Positions 15,889 to 25,495 of a stretch of DNA of 42,609 nucleotides are shown here, one piece after another. The stretch lies in the NCBI GenBank assembly GCA_902598015.1, contig CACJZT010000008.1, positions 1-42,609 of the forward strand, read 5' to 3'. The translations under genes were made by a program, and so were the position numbers. Origin of the DNA: an uncultured Pelagibacteraceae bacterium (GTDB taxonomy: Bacteria > Pseudomonadota > Alphaproteobacteria > Pelagibacterales > Pelagibacteraceae). The first letter of the stretch is position 1. Each line of letters begins with the position of its first letter. Below the pieces are notes generated by a model. The model was given only the letters and a program-made list of their open reading frames with translations. It was not told where the DNA came from and ran no database searches.

Positions 15889-17448
15889 TTAGTGATTAAA
15901 GTGTCTTGTTTTGGAAAATACTAAAATAGTATTTGTTTGGTTAGCAAATTTAATAATTTCTTTATCATTTTTTGAACCCGAAGGTTGAATAACTGCTGAA
16001 ATTCCTGCTTGTACCAATTTTTCTATACCATCCACAAAAGGGAAAAACGCATCAGAAGCTGCTAAGATTTCGTCACTATCGCTTATTTTCTGAAACTTTT
16101 TCATTTTATCAATTGCAATTTTGCAACTATCTAACCTACTTGGTTGACCAGAACCTATGCCTATTGTCTTATAATCTTTCGTAATGACTATCGCATTCGA
16201 TTTTACACTTCTGCATATATTAAATGCAAAAATAAGTTTGTTTAAAGTTTTATTTGTAGGTTTTAATTTTGATACAATTTTAAAATCTTGCCTAGAAAAA
16301 TGTTGAGTATCTGGATCTTGAACCAAAATAGAATTAAATTTATTTATAAAATTAAATTTAAAATTTTTTTCTACTTTACTAGAATCAATTAGCCTTAGGT
16401 TTTTTTTCTTTTTTAAAAGTTTGACTGATTTTTTGTCAAACCCATTTGCAACTATAACCTCAAAAAATATTTTATTGATTTCTTTAGCTAAACTAATATT
16501 TAATTTAAAGTTACATGATATAATACCACCATAAGCACTAATTGGGTCACTTTCTAAAGCCTCTTTAAATGATTTGACTTTGTTTATATTAATGGAAACT
16601 CCACAAGGATTAGCATGTTTAATTATTGCCACACCCTTATTTTTTGGTAGAGTTTTAGATATACTTAGGGCGGAATAAAGATCGTTATAGTTGTTGTAAC
16701 TGAGCTGTTTTCCACTGATTTGAATAATTTCTTGTTTGTTATTTTGTGAATATATTGCTCCTTTTTGATGAGGGTTTTCCCCATATCTTGTCTTCTCAAC
16801 TAATTTTCCAGAAAAAATATTCTTAATTGGAAAAAGGTTTTTGGACTTCTGATTGAAATAATTAAAAATTTTTGATTCATAATATGCTGTTTCCATAAAT
16901 GCTTCTTCAGCTAATTTTTCTCTAAATTTTAAATTCGTTGAACCTCTATTTTTATTTAATTCAATGGTTAAATTTTCATACTGTCTTGTGTTACTTAGGA
17001 TAACCACATCATTATAATTTTTTGCAGCAGCTCTAACCATTGTTGGTCCTCCAATATCTATATTTTCAATTATATTTTTGTGACCAGAATTACTTAATAA
17101 AACTTTTTCAAATGGATAAAAATTTATAATAACTAGATCTATATTTTCATAATTGTTAATTTTCATTTCTTTTTGATGTTTTTTATTCTGCCTAACACTC
17201 AAAATCCCAGAATGAATTTTTGGATGCAATGTTTTTACCCTTCCATCAAGCAGCTCTTTTGAATTTGTAAATTTAGATACTTCTAGGCATTTAAAACCCA
17301 TACTTTTGATTTTTTTGTATGTGCCACCTGAGCTTATTATTTTGATTTTATATTTTTTTAGTAAATTTAATAATGGCCTTAAATTGGATTTATCTGACAA
17401 TGAAATTAAAGCAGTTTTAATTTTTATTGTATTTTTTCGAATGCCCAT
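15889..17448 (-). CDS. purH: PurH, bifunctional AICAR formyltransferase / IMP cyclohydrolase
   Basis: A full-length 519-residue PurH. The N-terminal cyclohydrolase (about 1-190) has LISLSDKSNL, SSGGTYKKIK and DIGGPTMVRAAAKN. The C-terminal transformylase has RYGENPHQKGA and IIKHANPCGVS, with the catalytic Lys-His pair, and ends with AASDAFFPFVDGIEKL and the IQPSGSKND loop. It carries out the last two steps of IMP synthesis, using 10-formyl-THF supplied through FolD (31.8 kb). The ATG at 17448 overlaps the 3' end of the heparinase-like gene by 25 bases. No nearer in-frame start fits. Confidence 0.96.
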   Translation of the reverse strand: MGIRKNTIKIKTALISLSDKSNLRPLLNLLKKYKIKIISSGGTYKKIKSMGFKCLEVSKFTNSKELLDGRVKTLHPKIHSGILSVRQNKKHQKEMKINNYENIDLVIINFYPFEKVLLSNSGHKNIIENIDIGGPTMVRAAAKNYNDVVILSNTRQYENLTIELNKNRGSTNLKFREKLAEEAFMETAYYESKIFNYFNQKSKNLFPIKNIFSGKLVEKTRYGENPHQKGAIYSQNNKQEIIQISGKQLSYNNYNDLYSALSISKTLPKNKGVAIIKHANPCGVSININKVKSFKEALESDPISAYGGIISCNFKLNISLAKEINKIFFEVIVANGFDKKSVKLLKKKKNLRLIDSSKVEKNFKFNFINKFNSILVQDPDTQHFSRQDFKIVSKLKPTNKTLNKLIFAFNICRSVKSNAIVITKDYKTIGIGSGQPSRLDSCKIAIDKMKKFQKISDSDEILAASDAFFPFVDGIEKLVQAGISAVIQPSGSKNDKEIIKFANQTNTILVFSKTRHFNH

Positions 17449-19049
17449 TTAATTTCCTGAGTTATATCTTTTATTTTACCTGATAAACATATATTTTGGT
17501 TTTCACTAGTTACATTTTTATTACCGAAATATATACCCGATTCAATATTTATTATCTCGCAGCTAGTTGAAAATTTCCATCCAGAATTTTCAATTTCAAT
17601 TAGTATAGTTTTGTTATCTAGAGTTTTTGTTAATTTAACACCTGGTTCCATATGAAATCTAATATCATATTTTTTCGTTTCTAACTTGTTTTTTGAAATT
17701 ATTTTATCGGTTCCTATCAATTTATTTTTTTCAACGAAATATTCTAAAGATCTTTCATATAAAATTCCAAATTTTTTTAAAAAGCCATTATGAGACGCTT
17801 TAATTAACCAATAGTTTTTTTCATTAACAATATTTTTATCACTAATTTTCAAACCGTTTTCTAAAGTTTTATAGTTTCCATTGTTTCTAAATGAACAACT
17901 TGAATGATTATCAATTATAAGTGCTGAATGAGCAGCAGTAGATTTTGAAATTAGATTTAATTTGTTTTTATAATCCTGAAAGTAACCAGAATTTGAAATA
18001 AGTTTTTTATCCTTGTAGAAGAATTCAAATGAAAGAGCTCCGCTTTGATAGTTGTGTGAAAAGGTTTTTTGGGGTGAATTTCCAACATCCATTGCAAGAA
18101 TACAATTTTTGTTTTTTAAAATGGCATATCCTCCTACTTCATTATTTGAATTTTCAAACTTATATTTATGAAGTGAAAGATATTTATTAAATTCCTTTAA
18201 ATCATTTTGATGATTCCCATTGAATAGTAAACTTTGTTCGATTTTAGAAAAAACAGAATAAGATTTTCCTAGATAGAAAATTATTTCATCAAGGTACTCA
18301 GGTATATCGTTAAATGACTCCTTTAATAATTCTCTAACAAGAACAAAATATTTTAAATAAAAATTTAATTGCCTGATACTTCTTGTTTTAGGAAAATACT
18401 CATCGTCAAAAGAATTAGTAATAATTTTTCTTAGTAATTCTAATCCATAATTTAAATATTTTTCATTTGCGTATGATAATCCTGTAATTATTATTGCTAT
18501 ACAGCCTAATAATTTATCATTAACAGATTGAGATTTGCTTATTTCATTTATTAAATGATTAACCTGTTTATTTAAAGAAAAATTAAATTTGTTTTTATAT
18601 TTAGTATCACTTTCATCATAAGATAATTTAGAGTTTGCAATCCAAGATATTATTCTCTTTGATAAAATATCTGTTTGCCATGTTAATGAATTATAACTTT
18701 GATTTTTTTCAATCCATTTAATAATTATTGATTGTGTAATACTTGGAGAAGATTTTAAATCAATACTAAATAACCAATAAAAATTATTTAGTTTATTCAG
18801 GTTATTACTACTTAATAATTCACTCTCCCAAATGTTATCTTTATCTAATTCTTCAATTTTAATTTTTTTTTTATCATATTTAACCAAGCAGCTTAAAATA
18901 CTTAGACTTGGTCTATATGTAATATTACTTATTTCAATTTTTGAAATTTTATTATTATAAAACCTTGATTTTAAGTATAAATTTCTTATTTGATTTTTAG
19001 TGTAGTAAAAAAATTCATTTATTAAAATTAAAGAATTTTTTAAATACAT
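17424..19049 (-). CDS. Heparinase II/III family protein
   Basis: A 541-residue protein. Residues 1-250 are an alpha/alpha toroid-like helical region (WLFSIDLKSSP and WQTDILSKRIISWIANS are typical). Residues 290-540 form the beta-sandwich of the heparinase II/III C-terminal domain, with GGYAILKNKNCILAMDVG, a His in FSHNYQSGALSFEF, and STAAHSALIIDN, the family's most conserved block. Members are polysaccharide lyases, but the alphaproteobacterial copy next to purH and rpe has no known substrate. There is no signal peptide, so it is probably cytosolic. Located between rpe (one base gap) and purH (25-base overlap). Confidence 0.85.
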   Translation of the reverse strand: MYLKNSLILINEFFYYTKNQIRNLYLKSRFYNNKISKIEISNITYRPSLSILSCLVKYDKKKIKIEELDKDNIWESELLSSNNLNKLNNFYWLFSIDLKSSPSITQSIIIKWIEKNQSYNSLTWQTDILSKRIISWIANSKLSYDESDTKYKNKFNFSLNKQVNHLINEISKSQSVNDKLLGCIAIIITGLSYANEKYLNYGLELLRKIITNSFDDEYFPKTRSIRQLNFYLKYFVLVRELLKESFNDIPEYLDEIIFYLGKSYSVFSKIEQSLLFNGNHQNDLKEFNKYLSLHKYKFENSNNEVGGYAILKNKNCILAMDVGNSPQKTFSHNYQSGALSFEFFYKDKKLISNSGYFQDYKNKLNLISKSTAAHSALIIDNHSSCSFRNNGNYKTLENGLKISDKNIVNEKNYWLIKASHNGFLKKFGILYERSLEYFVEKNKLIGTDKIISKNKLETKKYDIRFHMEPGVKLTKTLDNKTILIEIENSGWKFSTSCEIINIESGIYFGNKNVTSENQNICLSGKIKDITQEIKWAFEKIQ

Positions 19050-19050
19050 C

Positions 19051-19710
19051 TTACATTGATTTTAGAGTTTCTATATTTTTTTTAATATCACCATTGTTTT
19101 CTTTGAATATTGTTGTTCCAGAAACTAATATATTTGCTCCCGCTGATATAACCTCTTTTGAATTAGAGAAATTTATTCCACCATCAACCTCAATATCAAA
19201 TTTTAAGTTATTATCTTTTTTTACTTGATAAAGTTTTTTGATTTTTTCAATTACTTCTGGTATAAATTTTTGACCACCAAAACCGGGATATACACTCATA
19301 ATTAAAACTAAATCTATTTCTTTTAATAACTTTTCAATGAGACTTATTTCTGTATTTGGATTTAAAGATATACCTACTTTTTTCTTTAATTGTTTTATAA
19401 GTTTAATCGACTCAATCAAATTGTTGGTTGCTTCAGGGTGAATTGTTATTATATCAGATCCTGCTTCAGCAAAATTTTTTATATATTTATGAACTGGTGA
19501 GATCATTAAATGTACATCAAAAGGTAATTTTGTATAATTTCTAAGTGTTTTTATCACTGGGGGACCAATTGTAATATTGGGAACAAAATGTCCATCCATT
19601 ACATCGACATGAATTAAGTCAGCGCCACCATCTTCTAATCTTTTAATTTCCTTACCTAATTGGCTAAAATCTGCAGAAAGTATTGAAGGCGAAATTTGTA
19701 TATTTTTCAT
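19051..19710 (-). CDS. rpe: Ribulose-phosphate 3-epimerase
   Basis: A 219-residue TIM barrel. Family motifs are complete: SPSILSADFSQLG at the start, HVDVMDGHFVPNITIGP (metal-binding His and Asp), PFDVHLMI, VLIMSVYPGFGGQ (flexible loop) and DIEVDGGINF (the second catalytic Asp), then ANILVSGTTIF. It interconverts D-ribulose 5-phosphate and D-xylulose 5-phosphate in the pentose phosphate pathway. First gene of the rpe-heparinase-purH minus-strand group; a 47-base gap separates it from the small membrane gene upstream. Confidence 0.97.
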   Translation of the reverse strand: MKNIQISPSILSADFSQLGKEIKRLEDGGADLIHVDVMDGHFVPNITIGPPVIKTLRNYTKLPFDVHLMISPVHKYIKNFAEAGSDIITIHPEATNNLIESIKLIKQLKKKVGISLNPNTEISLIEKLLKEIDLVLIMSVYPGFGGQKFIPEVIEKIKKLYQVKKDNNLKFDIEVDGGINFSNSKEVISAGANILVSGTTIFKENNGDIKKNIETLKSM

Positions 19711-19757
19711 TAATAACTAAAAACTAGTACTATCAATTTTTGAATATATTTGAATTA

Positions 19758-20093
19758 CTATTTACCAAATATTTTATAAATTTCTGCAGCTATTTCACTT
19801 TCTAATGGAAATGATAACATTCCCATAACAGAATAACCCATTAAATAAGGCATTAAATAAAATCTAAACATATAAAAAAACCAAGCTACATAAAGTGGAA
19901 CTAATGGTCCTATAATAAAACTAGGAGTTATGAATTTAAAAATTTTAATAATTGGATTTGTGTATTTTACAAATACTTTCATAAAAAAGAATTCAGAATC
20001 TTCTTTTTGAAAAATATTCATTGCAGATCTTCCAATTAAAGTCCACATAATGATACCTAAAATGTAGTCTATTACTAAAATATATAACGGCAT
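19758..20093 (-). CDS. Small YggT-like membrane protein
   Basis: A 111-residue protein with two to three membrane segments (about 3-22, 55-75 and 85-100). The stretch VKYTNPIIKIFKFITPSF is close to the YggT family motif (dP.lrpirrflP), so I call it YggT-like, although it lacks the full second repeat. The real YggT-family gene at 31.5 kb is similar in size. It lies downstream of the symporter genes in the same direction, but a strong terminator separates it from them. Function unknown. Confidence 0.6.
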   Translation of the reverse strand: MPLYILVIDYILGIIMWTLIGRSAMNIFQKEDSEFFFMKVFVKYTNPIIKIFKFITPSFIIGPLVPLYVAWFFYMFRFYLMPYLMGYSVMGMLSFPLESEIAAEIYKIFGK

Positions 20094-20100
20094 TTATCTG

Positions 20101-20128
20101 AAAAAAATGGGGGCGGTATCCGCCCCCA
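20101..20128 (-). terminator. Rho-independent terminator of the symporter operon
   Basis: A GC-rich hairpin with a perfect 8-bp stem, GGGGGCGG (20109-20116), loop TAT, CCGCCCCC (20120-20127), stands out in the AT-rich sequence. On the minus strand the stem is followed by ATTTTTTT (20108-20101), the U-tract. It ends transcription of the SSS/DUF4212 genes just downstream of the stop at 20140. The plus-strand reading has only a weak T-run after the stem. Confidence 0.93.
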
Positions 20129-20139
20129 AAAAGTTTAAT

Positions 20140-21978
20140 TTAGTGTTGCTTACCAAGTATTGTCTTACCTGATGGAACACGAACTTCGTCTACCATTTGC
20201 TGTGTAGCTTTATCTGGTTCTTCAGTCATTAAACTTACTACAACCATTACAACTAAACAGACAGACGCTCCGATAATACCGAAACGTAAATGGTCAATAC
20301 CTAACCAAGGTGCATTACCCATAAACTTAGGATACACATAAATTAGATAAGCTGTTCCTGATGCAAGACCTGCTATCATACCTGCTATTGCTCCTTGTCT
20401 TGTTGCTCTCTTCCACCATACACCAAGTATTAATGGGAAGAACAATCCTGACATTGCAAAATCAAATGCCCAAGCAACTGCACCAAGGATACTAGTGATC
20501 CTCATTGATGCAATGTATGCTCCAGCGGCACCAATAACTATTAAAAGTGCTCTAGCAACTAATAATCTTTTTCTTACATCCGCTTTTGGATCAATGATTT
20601 TGTAATAGATATCATGTGATAAAGCGTTTGCGATAGCTAGAATTAGACCATCAGCAGTTGACATCGCAGCAGCCATTCCTCCTGCAGCAACTAGTCCAGA
20701 GATTACGTATGGTAATCCAGCAACTTCAGGAGTTGCTAGTACAACTACGTCACCTCTCATAAACCATTCATTTAACTGAAGAATACCATCTCCGTTAAAG
20801 TCTGCTATGAAGGCTTGTTTCACATTAATCCAAGCATTTACCCACTCAATTTGCATAATCTCAGCAATTGGTTTTCCAATAATACCTGTTGGTAAGTTTG
20901 GATCTATTAGTGAGATCTTGGATAATGTTGCAAGCATTGGCGCTGAAGTATAAAGCAATGCAATAAAGAATAGTGACCATGCCACTGATTTTCTTGCAGC
21001 TTTAACACTTGGAGTAGTGAAGTATCTCATTAAAATGTGAGGTAAAGAAGCTGTTCCTACCATCATACATAGTGCTAATGAAATAAACTTCCATGCAGCC
21101 ATTCCACCTTCTGGCACACCTGCGTGTGACACAGCTATAGATTTTAGACCACCTGGTACACCTGCAGCTTTAATGTCTGCAGCAGCATTTTTAACTAATC
21201 CAAATTGCGATTCAAGTGCACCTAATCTAGCTACTTCCTCACCTAACATAAAGTGTGGAAAGAAACCAAATCCTGATTTGTTACTAATCCAGAATACTGG
21301 AATTAGATAAGCAATAATCAAGACTATGTATTGTGCAACCTGTGTCCAAGTTACCGCTCTCATTCCGCCTAGCATTGAACAAAGTAAAATACTTACTAGT
21401 CCAACCCAAACTCCTAATTCAAATGGAATACTTAGTGCTCTTGATGCGATTGTTCCTGTTGCGTTAATTTGAGCTGTTACATATGTGAACGAAGCCAATG
21501 TTAAAACAACTACGGCGCAGAACCTTGCAAAGTTTCCGCCATATCTTGTTCCAATGAAATCTGGCACAGTATAACATCCAAATTTTCTTAAGTATGGTGC
21601 TAAAAGTGATGACACTAAAACGTATCCCCCAGTCCAACCGACCAAGAAAGCCATATAAGTATAACCACCAAAGTAAATACCTCCAGCCATTGCAACGAAT
21701 GATGCACCTGACATCCAGTCAGCTGCAGTTGCCATTCCGTTAAATACTGTTGGCACCTGTCTTCCAGCAACATAATAAGCATCGACCTGAACAGTTCTAG
21801 ATAAATACCCAATCAAGGCATAAATACAAACTGTAAAGGCGACAAACAAAATACCAATTGTTTTAGCGGTCATACCTGCTTGCTCTGCTATTGCCATCAA
21901 TATGATGAATACAATGAAGCCCCCAGTATATGTTCCATAAATTTTTGGTAGGTTGTCAATAAAATTGCCTTTAAACAT
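20140..21978 (-). CDS. Sodium:solute symporter (SSS family, acetate-permease-like)
   Basis: A 612-residue protein with about 13 membrane helices. SSS family signatures are YYVAGRQVPTVFNGMATAADWMS (helix I substrate/Na+ region), GGMRAVTWTQVAQYIVL, and MSTADGLILAIANALSHDIY, which fits the subfamily whose small partner is DUF4212 (the VC_2705-type symporter). ActP-like transporters take up acetate or similar short acids with Na+. The DUF4212 gene overlaps its start by one base, and Acs is encoded just beyond a single opposing gene, which supports an acetate-type substrate. An insertion of about 60 residues (FNGDGILQLNEWF, EF-hand-like) sits between helices. Confidence 0.93.
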   Translation of the reverse strand: MFKGNFIDNLPKIYGTYTGGFIVFIILMAIAEQAGMTAKTIGILFVAFTVCIYALIGYLSRTVQVDAYYVAGRQVPTVFNGMATAADWMSGASFVAMAGGIYFGGYTYMAFLVGWTGGYVLVSSLLAPYLRKFGCYTVPDFIGTRYGGNFARFCAVVVLTLASFTYVTAQINATGTIASRALSIPFELGVWVGLVSILLCSMLGGMRAVTWTQVAQYIVLIIAYLIPVFWISNKSGFGFFPHFMLGEEVARLGALESQFGLVKNAAADIKAAGVPGGLKSIAVSHAGVPEGGMAAWKFISLALCMMVGTASLPHILMRYFTTPSVKAARKSVAWSLFFIALLYTSAPMLATLSKISLIDPNLPTGIIGKPIAEIMQIEWVNAWINVKQAFIADFNGDGILQLNEWFMRGDVVVLATPEVAGLPYVISGLVAAGGMAAAMSTADGLILAIANALSHDIYYKIIDPKADVRKRLLVARALLIVIGAAGAYIASMRITSILGAVAWAFDFAMSGLFFPLILGVWWKRATRQGAIAGMIAGLASGTAYLIYVYPKFMGNAPWLGIDHLRFGIIGASVCLVVMVVVSLMTEEPDKATQQMVDEVRVPSGKTILGKQH

Positions 21979-22235
21979 TAATCATCCTCCTTTTCGGTAA
22001 AACCAAACTCTTCATCGATTTTTTCCTGTCTATTTGCAAACCAAAAAATAAGGACCACAAATGCAATGATGGAACCTTGCGCACACATGTAATACGCTAA
22101 TGGATATCCCATAAAACTTGAAGTGTTTAGGTCAGAACCAAACATGAAGATCAGATAACCGAAAACAAACCAAATAATTAATGTAATTATCATTAATCCT
22201 TTAGTTTTTTCCCAGTGCTTTTCTTTGTTTGACAT
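21978..22235 (-). CDS. DUF4212 small subunit of the SSS symporter
   Basis: An 85-residue membrane protein with two helices (about 17-37 and 45-67) and the DUF4212 pattern: MSNKEKHWEKTKGLMIITL, then WFVFGYLIFMFGSDLN and the tail IFWFANRQEKIDEEFG. In this family it is an obligate partner of the large symporter encoded next. Its ATG is preceded by GGGAGG, ten or so bases upstream. The stop overlaps the start of the symporter gene (ATGA), a sign of translational coupling. Confidence 0.92.
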   Translation of the reverse strand: MSNKEKHWEKTKGLMIITLIIWFVFGYLIFMFGSDLNTSSFMGYPLAYYMCAQGSIIAFVVLIFWFANRQEKIDEEFGFTEKEDD

Positions 22236-22346
22236 TATTTTAATCCTCCCTATAGGTTAAAGATATAATTCATACTCATTTAAAGTGATATTTAAAGGGT
22301 AAAAAATGGCATATATTTATAGTAAAAGTGGTAATATCGGATCTAA

Positions 22347-22976
22347 ATGGGCATTAAATACAAATTAAAGCTCAAAGATTTGAAATTTGAGTATTTAAAG
22401 GAATATTTCATTCCATTCTTAAAATATTTCAAAAAAACAAAAAAAATCGAAAATTATTCCGATTTAAAAGAATTCATTCAAAAAAAATCTGCATGGGTAA
22501 GCCAAGTCACTTTATACGGATATCTTAAAACAAGAATGGGAGCAAAATATGTATTGATGTTCGAAGATGAGATATTTTTAGGTTCAATTAACAAAGCTAA
22601 ATGGAATATTTATTCAACTGCTTTACAGGATTTAACTTTTTATACAATCTCTTTTTTAAAAAATATCAGAAATCAACATGATACTGAAAAAGCAAATGAA
22701 ATTTATTTTGAAATTTTGGATAATGAACTTCAGAAAAATGAAATGCCAAAGGAAATATATGAAAATGCAAAAAAAAATTTTCTTGAAAGATATGAAAAGA
22801 TTAATTGGAATGAATATCATGATTCATTACCATTTAATACCAGCGCACTATCATTATATGAATGGTCTCCTATCGCTGAAGAATTAAAATCTTTAGACAA
22901 AAAAATAGTTTTGAATTCTATGATCTTAAAATGGGATAATGTTAAAAAAGAATTTATTGAATTAATAAATTTTTAA
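22347..22976 (+). CDS. Conserved alphaproteobacterial protein of unknown function
   Basis: A 209-residue, soluble, charged and mostly helical protein. The stretch [21 protein letters not shown] and [20 protein letters not shown] reads like a family I remember from many alphaproteobacteria as a hypothetical protein, without assigned function. No signal peptide, membrane segment or catalytic motif is visible. It sits alone between the symporter operon and acs, convergent with acs (four-base overlap at 22973-22976). No Shine-Dalgarno is seen before the ATG. Confidence 0.8.
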   Translation: MGIKYKLKLKDLKFEYLKEYFIPFLKYFKKTKKIENYSDLKEFIQKKSAWVSQVTLYGYLKTRMGAKYVLMFEDEIFLGSINKAKWNIYSTALQDLTFYTISFLKNIRNQHDTEKANEIYFEILDNELQKNEMPKEIYENAKKNFLERYEKINWNEYHDSLPFNTSALSLYEWSPIAEELKSLDKKIVLNSMILKWDNVKKEFIELINF

Positions 22977-24994
22977 GTATTTTTTCTATTTTCAACTAAG
23001 CTTTTTACTACACTTGGATCTGCCAAGGTGGTTGTATCACCTAATTGATCATGTTCATTTGCTGCAATTTTTCTGAGAATTCTTCTCATAATTTTGCCCG
23101 ATCTAGTTTTTGGAAGTCCAGGTGAAAATTGAATTAGATCTGGTGTAGCTATCGGACCAATTTGTTTTCTTACCCAAAGCTTTAAATCCCTCTCTAAATC
23201 TAAAGTTGATTTTTCTCCTACATTTAAAGTTACATAACAATACAAACCATTACCTTTAATATCATGAGGATATCCAACAACAGCAGCCTCAGCAACTTTT
23301 GGATGAGCAACGAAAGCACTTTCTATCTCTGCAGTTCCAAGATTATGTCCTGATACTATTATCACATCGTCTACTCTTCCTGTTATCCAATAGTATCCAT
23401 CTTTATCTCTTCTACATCCATCTCCTGTAAAATATTTTCCATCAAATTGGGAAAAATAAGTATCAATAAACCTTTGATGATCTCCATAAACCGTCCGCAT
23501 TTGACCAGGCCAAGATTGTGCAATACATAATCGACCTTCAGCTTCTCCTTTTAAAACTTTTCCATCTTTGCTAACTATTACTGGCTTAATTCCATAAAAT
23601 GGTTTTGTTGCTGAACCTGGTTTTAAATTTATAGCACCTGTTTGAGGACTAATTAATATTCCACCAGTTTCAGTTTGCCACCAAGTATCAACAATCGGAC
23701 AATTAGAATCTCCAACAGTTTTATAATACCACTCCCATGCTTCTGGATTAATTGGCTCACCTACGGTTCCTAACAATTTCAATGATTTTCTTGATGTTTT
23801 CTTAACAGGCTTATCACCTTCTCTCATTAAAGCTCTTATTGCTGTTGGTGCAGTATAAAAAATATTCACTTTATACTTATCAACGATTTGCCACCATCTT
23901 GAACTATCAGGATACGTTGGAATTCCTTCAAACATTATTGTTGTTGCGCCATTTGATAATGGTCCATAAATAATATAGCTATGACCAGTTACCCAACCAA
24001 TGTCCGCTGTACACCAATAAATATCTTTAGGTTTATAATTGAATATATATTGATGGGTCATTGAAGCATAGACCATGTAACCACCCGTCGTGTGCATTAC
24101 ACCTTTTGGTTTACCAGTTGATCCTGATGTATATAAAATAAATAAGGGATCTTCTGCATTCATTTCTTCAGGCTCACATTTATTTGAAACTTTTTTTGTT
24201 AACTCGTGATACCAAATATCTCTTCGTTCATCCCAATTAATTCTATTACCTGTTCTTCTGACAACTACACATTTTTTTACATTTGGACAATTTACTAAAG
24301 CCTCGTCAGCAATTGATTTTAGAGGTATTATTTTTCCACCTCTCACTCCTTCATCAGCTGTAATTAAATAATCAGACTCACAATCATTTATTCTTCCAGA
24401 AATACTATCAGGGGAAAAGCCTCCAAAAATTATTGAATGCACCGCTCCTATTCTCGCACAAGCTAACATAGTGTATGCTAATTCAGGTATCATGGTAAGG
24501 TAAATTGTAACTCTATCTCCTTTTTTAACTCCTAATTCTTTAAGTCCATTCGCAGCTTTTGAAACTTCTTTGTGCAATTCCCTATAAGAAATTTTCTTTT
24601 GAACTTTTGGATCATCACCAACCCATATAATAGCGGTTTTGTCTTTATTTTTTTTTAAGTGTCTATCAATACAATTTGCTGATGCATTTAGAGTACCGTC
24701 GTAAAACCATTTTATCTTAACTTCTGTTTTACTATATTTAACATCTTTTATTTTTGTATATGGTTTTATCCAATTAATTCTTTTTCCTTCTTTTTTCCAG
24801 AAACCATCATTATCCTTTATTGAAGCTTTATATTTTTTTTCGTACTGAGATTTATTTACTTGAGCTTTGCTAATCCAATCTTTCTTTGTTTTATATATAA
24901 GCTCCTTTTCTTGCTTTGGCGCTAAAGATTTTGGCTTAATTTTTCTTTTATTGACTATTTTCTTTTTTCTCTTTTTAACTTTTTTTTTTGGCAT
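22973..24994 (-). CDS. acs: Acetyl-CoA synthetase with Lys-rich N-terminal extension
   Basis: A 673-residue AMP-forming acetate:CoA ligase. It has the P-loop [11 protein letters not shown], the second core motif [13 protein letters not shown], the hinge-side [12 protein letters not shown], and the C-terminal [17 protein letters not shown], whose lysine is the regulatory acetylation site in homologues. It converts acetate, ATP and CoA to acetyl-CoA. The family normally begins near QYEAMYQQS, and here that block ([12 protein letters not shown]) comes after about 45 residues, the first 25 or so almost pure Lys/Arg. No other in-frame Met allows a shorter start. EVE gene 14 bases upstream. Confidence 0.96.
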   Translation of the reverse strand: MPKKKVKKRKKKIVNKRKIKPKSLAPKQEKELIYKTKKDWISKAQVNKSQYEKKYKASIKDNDGFWKKEGKRINWIKPYTKIKDVKYSKTEVKIKWFYDGTLNASANCIDRHLKKNKDKTAIIWVGDDPKVQKKISYRELHKEVSKAANGLKELGVKKGDRVTIYLTMIPELAYTMLACARIGAVHSIIFGGFSPDSISGRINDCESDYLITADEGVRGGKIIPLKSIADEALVNCPNVKKCVVVRRTGNRINWDERRDIWYHELTKKVSNKCEPEEMNAEDPLFILYTSGSTGKPKGVMHTTGGYMVYASMTHQYIFNYKPKDIYWCTADIGWVTGHSYIIYGPLSNGATTIMFEGIPTYPDSSRWWQIVDKYKVNIFYTAPTAIRALMREGDKPVKKTSRKSLKLLGTVGEPINPEAWEWYYKTVGDSNCPIVDTWWQTETGGILISPQTGAINLKPGSATKPFYGIKPVIVSKDGKVLKGEAEGRLCIAQSWPGQMRTVYGDHQRFIDTYFSQFDGKYFTGDGCRRDKDGYYWITGRVDDVIIVSGHNLGTAEIESAFVAHPKVAEAAVVGYPHDIKGNGLYCYVTLNVGEKSTLDLERDLKLWVRKQIGPIATPDLIQFSPGLPKTRSGKIMRRILRKIAANEHDQLGDTTTLADPSVVKSLVENRKNT

Positions 24995-25008
24995 TGGTTA
25001 TAATTTTT

Positions 25009-25422
25009 TTAGATATTACTCATCTTCAAAATAATTTTCCAGTATTTAGTATCGATCGGCATGACAGACAGTCTGCTTTGTTTAATTAGTGCAATATCTT
25101 TTAAATCTTTATTTTTTTTAATGTTTTCAAGAGAAACTGGTGTTTTTAGTTTACTTTTATACTTAACTTTTACTGCTACAAATCTCTTTTCCTTATCTGT
25201 TGTGTCAATAAATGCTGTTTTAATTACTTCAACAATTCCAACAATTTCTTTACCAATATTTGAATGGTAAAAAAAACAAAGATCTCCTTTTTTCATTTTT
25301 TTTAAATTATTAGCTGCCTGGTAATTTCTAACTCCATCCCAATCTGCACCCTTAACTCCTGCACGAATTTGATGATTAATTGACCAAACGTTTGGTTCTG
25401 ATTTAAGTAGCCAATATTGCAT
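25009..25422 (-). CDS. EVE domain protein
   Basis: A 137-residue single-domain protein. MQYWLLKSEPNVWSI, DWDGVRNYQAANNLKKM and KGDLCFFYHSNIGKEIVGI are the signature of the EVE fold (PUA/YTH-like), as in human THYN1. EVE domains bind modified bases in DNA or RNA and often sit near nucleic acid modification genes. Here the neighbour is acs, 14 bases downstream, so it may simply be co-transcribed. All core motifs are present and length is normal. Confidence 0.95.
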   Translation of the reverse strand: MQYWLLKSEPNVWSINHQIRAGVKGADWDGVRNYQAANNLKKMKKGDLCFFYHSNIGKEIVGIVEVIKTAFIDTTDKEKRFVAVKVKYKSKLKTPVSLENIKKNKDLKDIALIKQSRLSVMPIDTKYWKIILKMSNI

Positions 25423-25495
25423 AATTGAGTATAATTTTTAATATTATTAACTTTCTATTAATTATTAGTATTATTAATTTTAAATCTAATAATTT

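Noticed and set aside
22306..22368. 20-codon frame in the DUF4212 upstream region
   Set aside because: Too short, no ribosome site, and it overlaps the start of the next gene in another frame.
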